A DNA stretch of 5,217 nt from Thermofilaceae archaeon (GTDB lineage Archaea; Thermoproteota; Thermoprotei; Thermofilales; B69-G16), in contig JALURF010000057.1 of assembly GCA_027017165.1 (NCBI GenBank), forward strand, positions 1 to 5,217. Direction: 5' to 3'. Below are positions 4,828 to 5,217 of the stretch, in pieces (position 1 is the first letter of the stretch; the number at the start of each line of letters is the position of its first letter). Position numbers and translations under genes: made by a program. The notes under the pieces were generated by a model. That model was not told the DNA's origin. It searched no databases and was given only the letters and a program-made list of their open reading frames with translations.

Positions 4828-5217
4828 TGTTTTTGAAGTATTTCTAAGATTTTATCAGCGGGTACTAATAACCTGCCATGCCCTCTTACAAGGTCTCTTT
4901 TTCCTCCCCCCTTACCCTCTAGCAATTTATTTTCTATCAACAACGTGTTTATTACTCTAGCGTCATAGCCTTTCTCAACCACCTCTTCTCCAAACATTAT
5001 TGTATAAGGTCCTCTCTTGTCTCTGGGCGAGAATAGAAATACCATAGATTCAGGATCGCTTTTAATAATTTTTATAGCCAACTTCAACATTTTATCTAGT
5101 GGCATCTCAACTTGAGAAATAATCACTTTAAAATTATCGATTACTTGGACATGCGCCAGCAGTTTCTCGCATAGTAAAGATAATTCCCGCTCTTCATACT
5201 CTTTTAGCAGTTTTCTT
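4824..5217 (-). CDS. DHHA1-domain protein of the alanyl-tRNA editing (AlaX) / AlaRS family (C-terminal part; 5' end outside window)
   Basis: The frame stays open to the right edge, so the last 130 residues are seen and the start is outside; the GTG at 5126 is just an internal valine codon. The first visible residues are a charged helix (LLKEYEERELSLLCEKLLA) like the linker before DHHA1 domains. Then comes FKVIISQVEMPLDKMLKLAIKII, MVFLFSPRDKRGPYTIMFGEEVVEKGYDARVI, and the glycine motif EGKGGGKRDLVRGHG (bases about 4876-4919), the usual DHHA1 ending, G-G-G-K/R-x-D-x3-G-x-G. In AlaRS and long AlaX proteins this domain binds the tRNA elbow or aids dimerisation. The missing N-terminal part decides between a full synthetase and a free-standing editing enzyme that hydrolyses mischarged tRNA(Ala). 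It overlaps the DUF434 gene by 4 bases. Confidence 0.75.
   Translation of the reverse strand, partial: RKLLKEYEERELSLLCEKLLAHVQVIDNFKVIISQVEMPLDKMLKLAIKIIKSDPESMVFLFSPRDKRGPYTIMFGEEVVEKGYDARVINTLLIENKLLEGKGGGKRDLVRGHGRLLVPADKILEILQKQ

Noticed and set aside
4824..5126. A separate 100-residue gene starting at GTG 5126
   Set aside because: The frame continues without a stop to the window edge, and the upstream residues form the helix expected before a DHHA1 domain.
1..5217. tRNA, rRNA, CRISPR array, insertion sequence or defence system
   Set aside because: The largest gene-free gap is 54 bases, no cloverleaf, regular repeat, terminal inverted repeat or transposase-like protein was seen, and every sizeable frame has a housekeeping or conserved family match.

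Overview
The window looks like a stretch of archaeal chromosome. It carries a KEOPS Cgi121 subunit, an archaeal-type NAC protein (NAC plus UBA domains), a DUF434-family protein, a THUMP protein of the Tan1 type and a CDP-alcohol phosphatidyltransferase of the archaetidylinositol-phosphate synthase type. Promoters have archaeal TATA boxes placed for leaderless mRNAs, and operon-internal genes have GGTGA-type Shine-Dalgarno sites. The DNA is AT-rich, the proteins are rich in Lys, Arg, Glu and Ile, and genes are packed with almost no spacers. Together these suggest a thermophilic member of the Thermoproteota (crenarchaeal/TACK group), but the lineage is an inference.

Layout, left to right. The + strand opens with the last 110 codons of a THUMP-domain RNA-binding protein (1-333). 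One base later, on the - strand, is the convergent gene for Cgi121 (335-901). A 54-bp divergent promoter region separates it from a + strand S-adenosylmethionine hydrolase (956-1756). That gene overlaps by 12 bp the 3' end of a long - strand block. Read in its own direction (right to left), the block is: a DHHA1-domain protein of the AlaX/AlaRS family (4824-5217, cut by the window edge), a DUF434 protein (4123-4827, ATGA overlap), then a promoter and NAC (3723-4088), a PadR-type repressor (3368-3721), the phosphatidyltransferase (2800-3390) and RNA 3'-phosphate cyclase RtcA (1745-2794). The last four are tightly packed (gaps of 1 and 5 bases, one 23-base overlap) and are probably co-transcribed.

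Most genes act on RNA or translation: tRNA modification (THUMP protein, KEOPS), RNA end processing (RtcA), handling of mischarged tRNA or alanylation (DHHA1 protein) and nascent-chain binding (NAC). SAM turnover and membrane lipid synthesis are the exceptions. This is ordinary informational-core neighbourhood. I see no mobile element, CRISPR array, RNA gene or defence system, and no gene-free stretch longer than 54 bases. The most interesting item is the DUF434 protein, whose C-terminal half shows an acidic-residue pattern like NYN/PIN nucleases and which is translationally coupled to a tRNA-linked gene.
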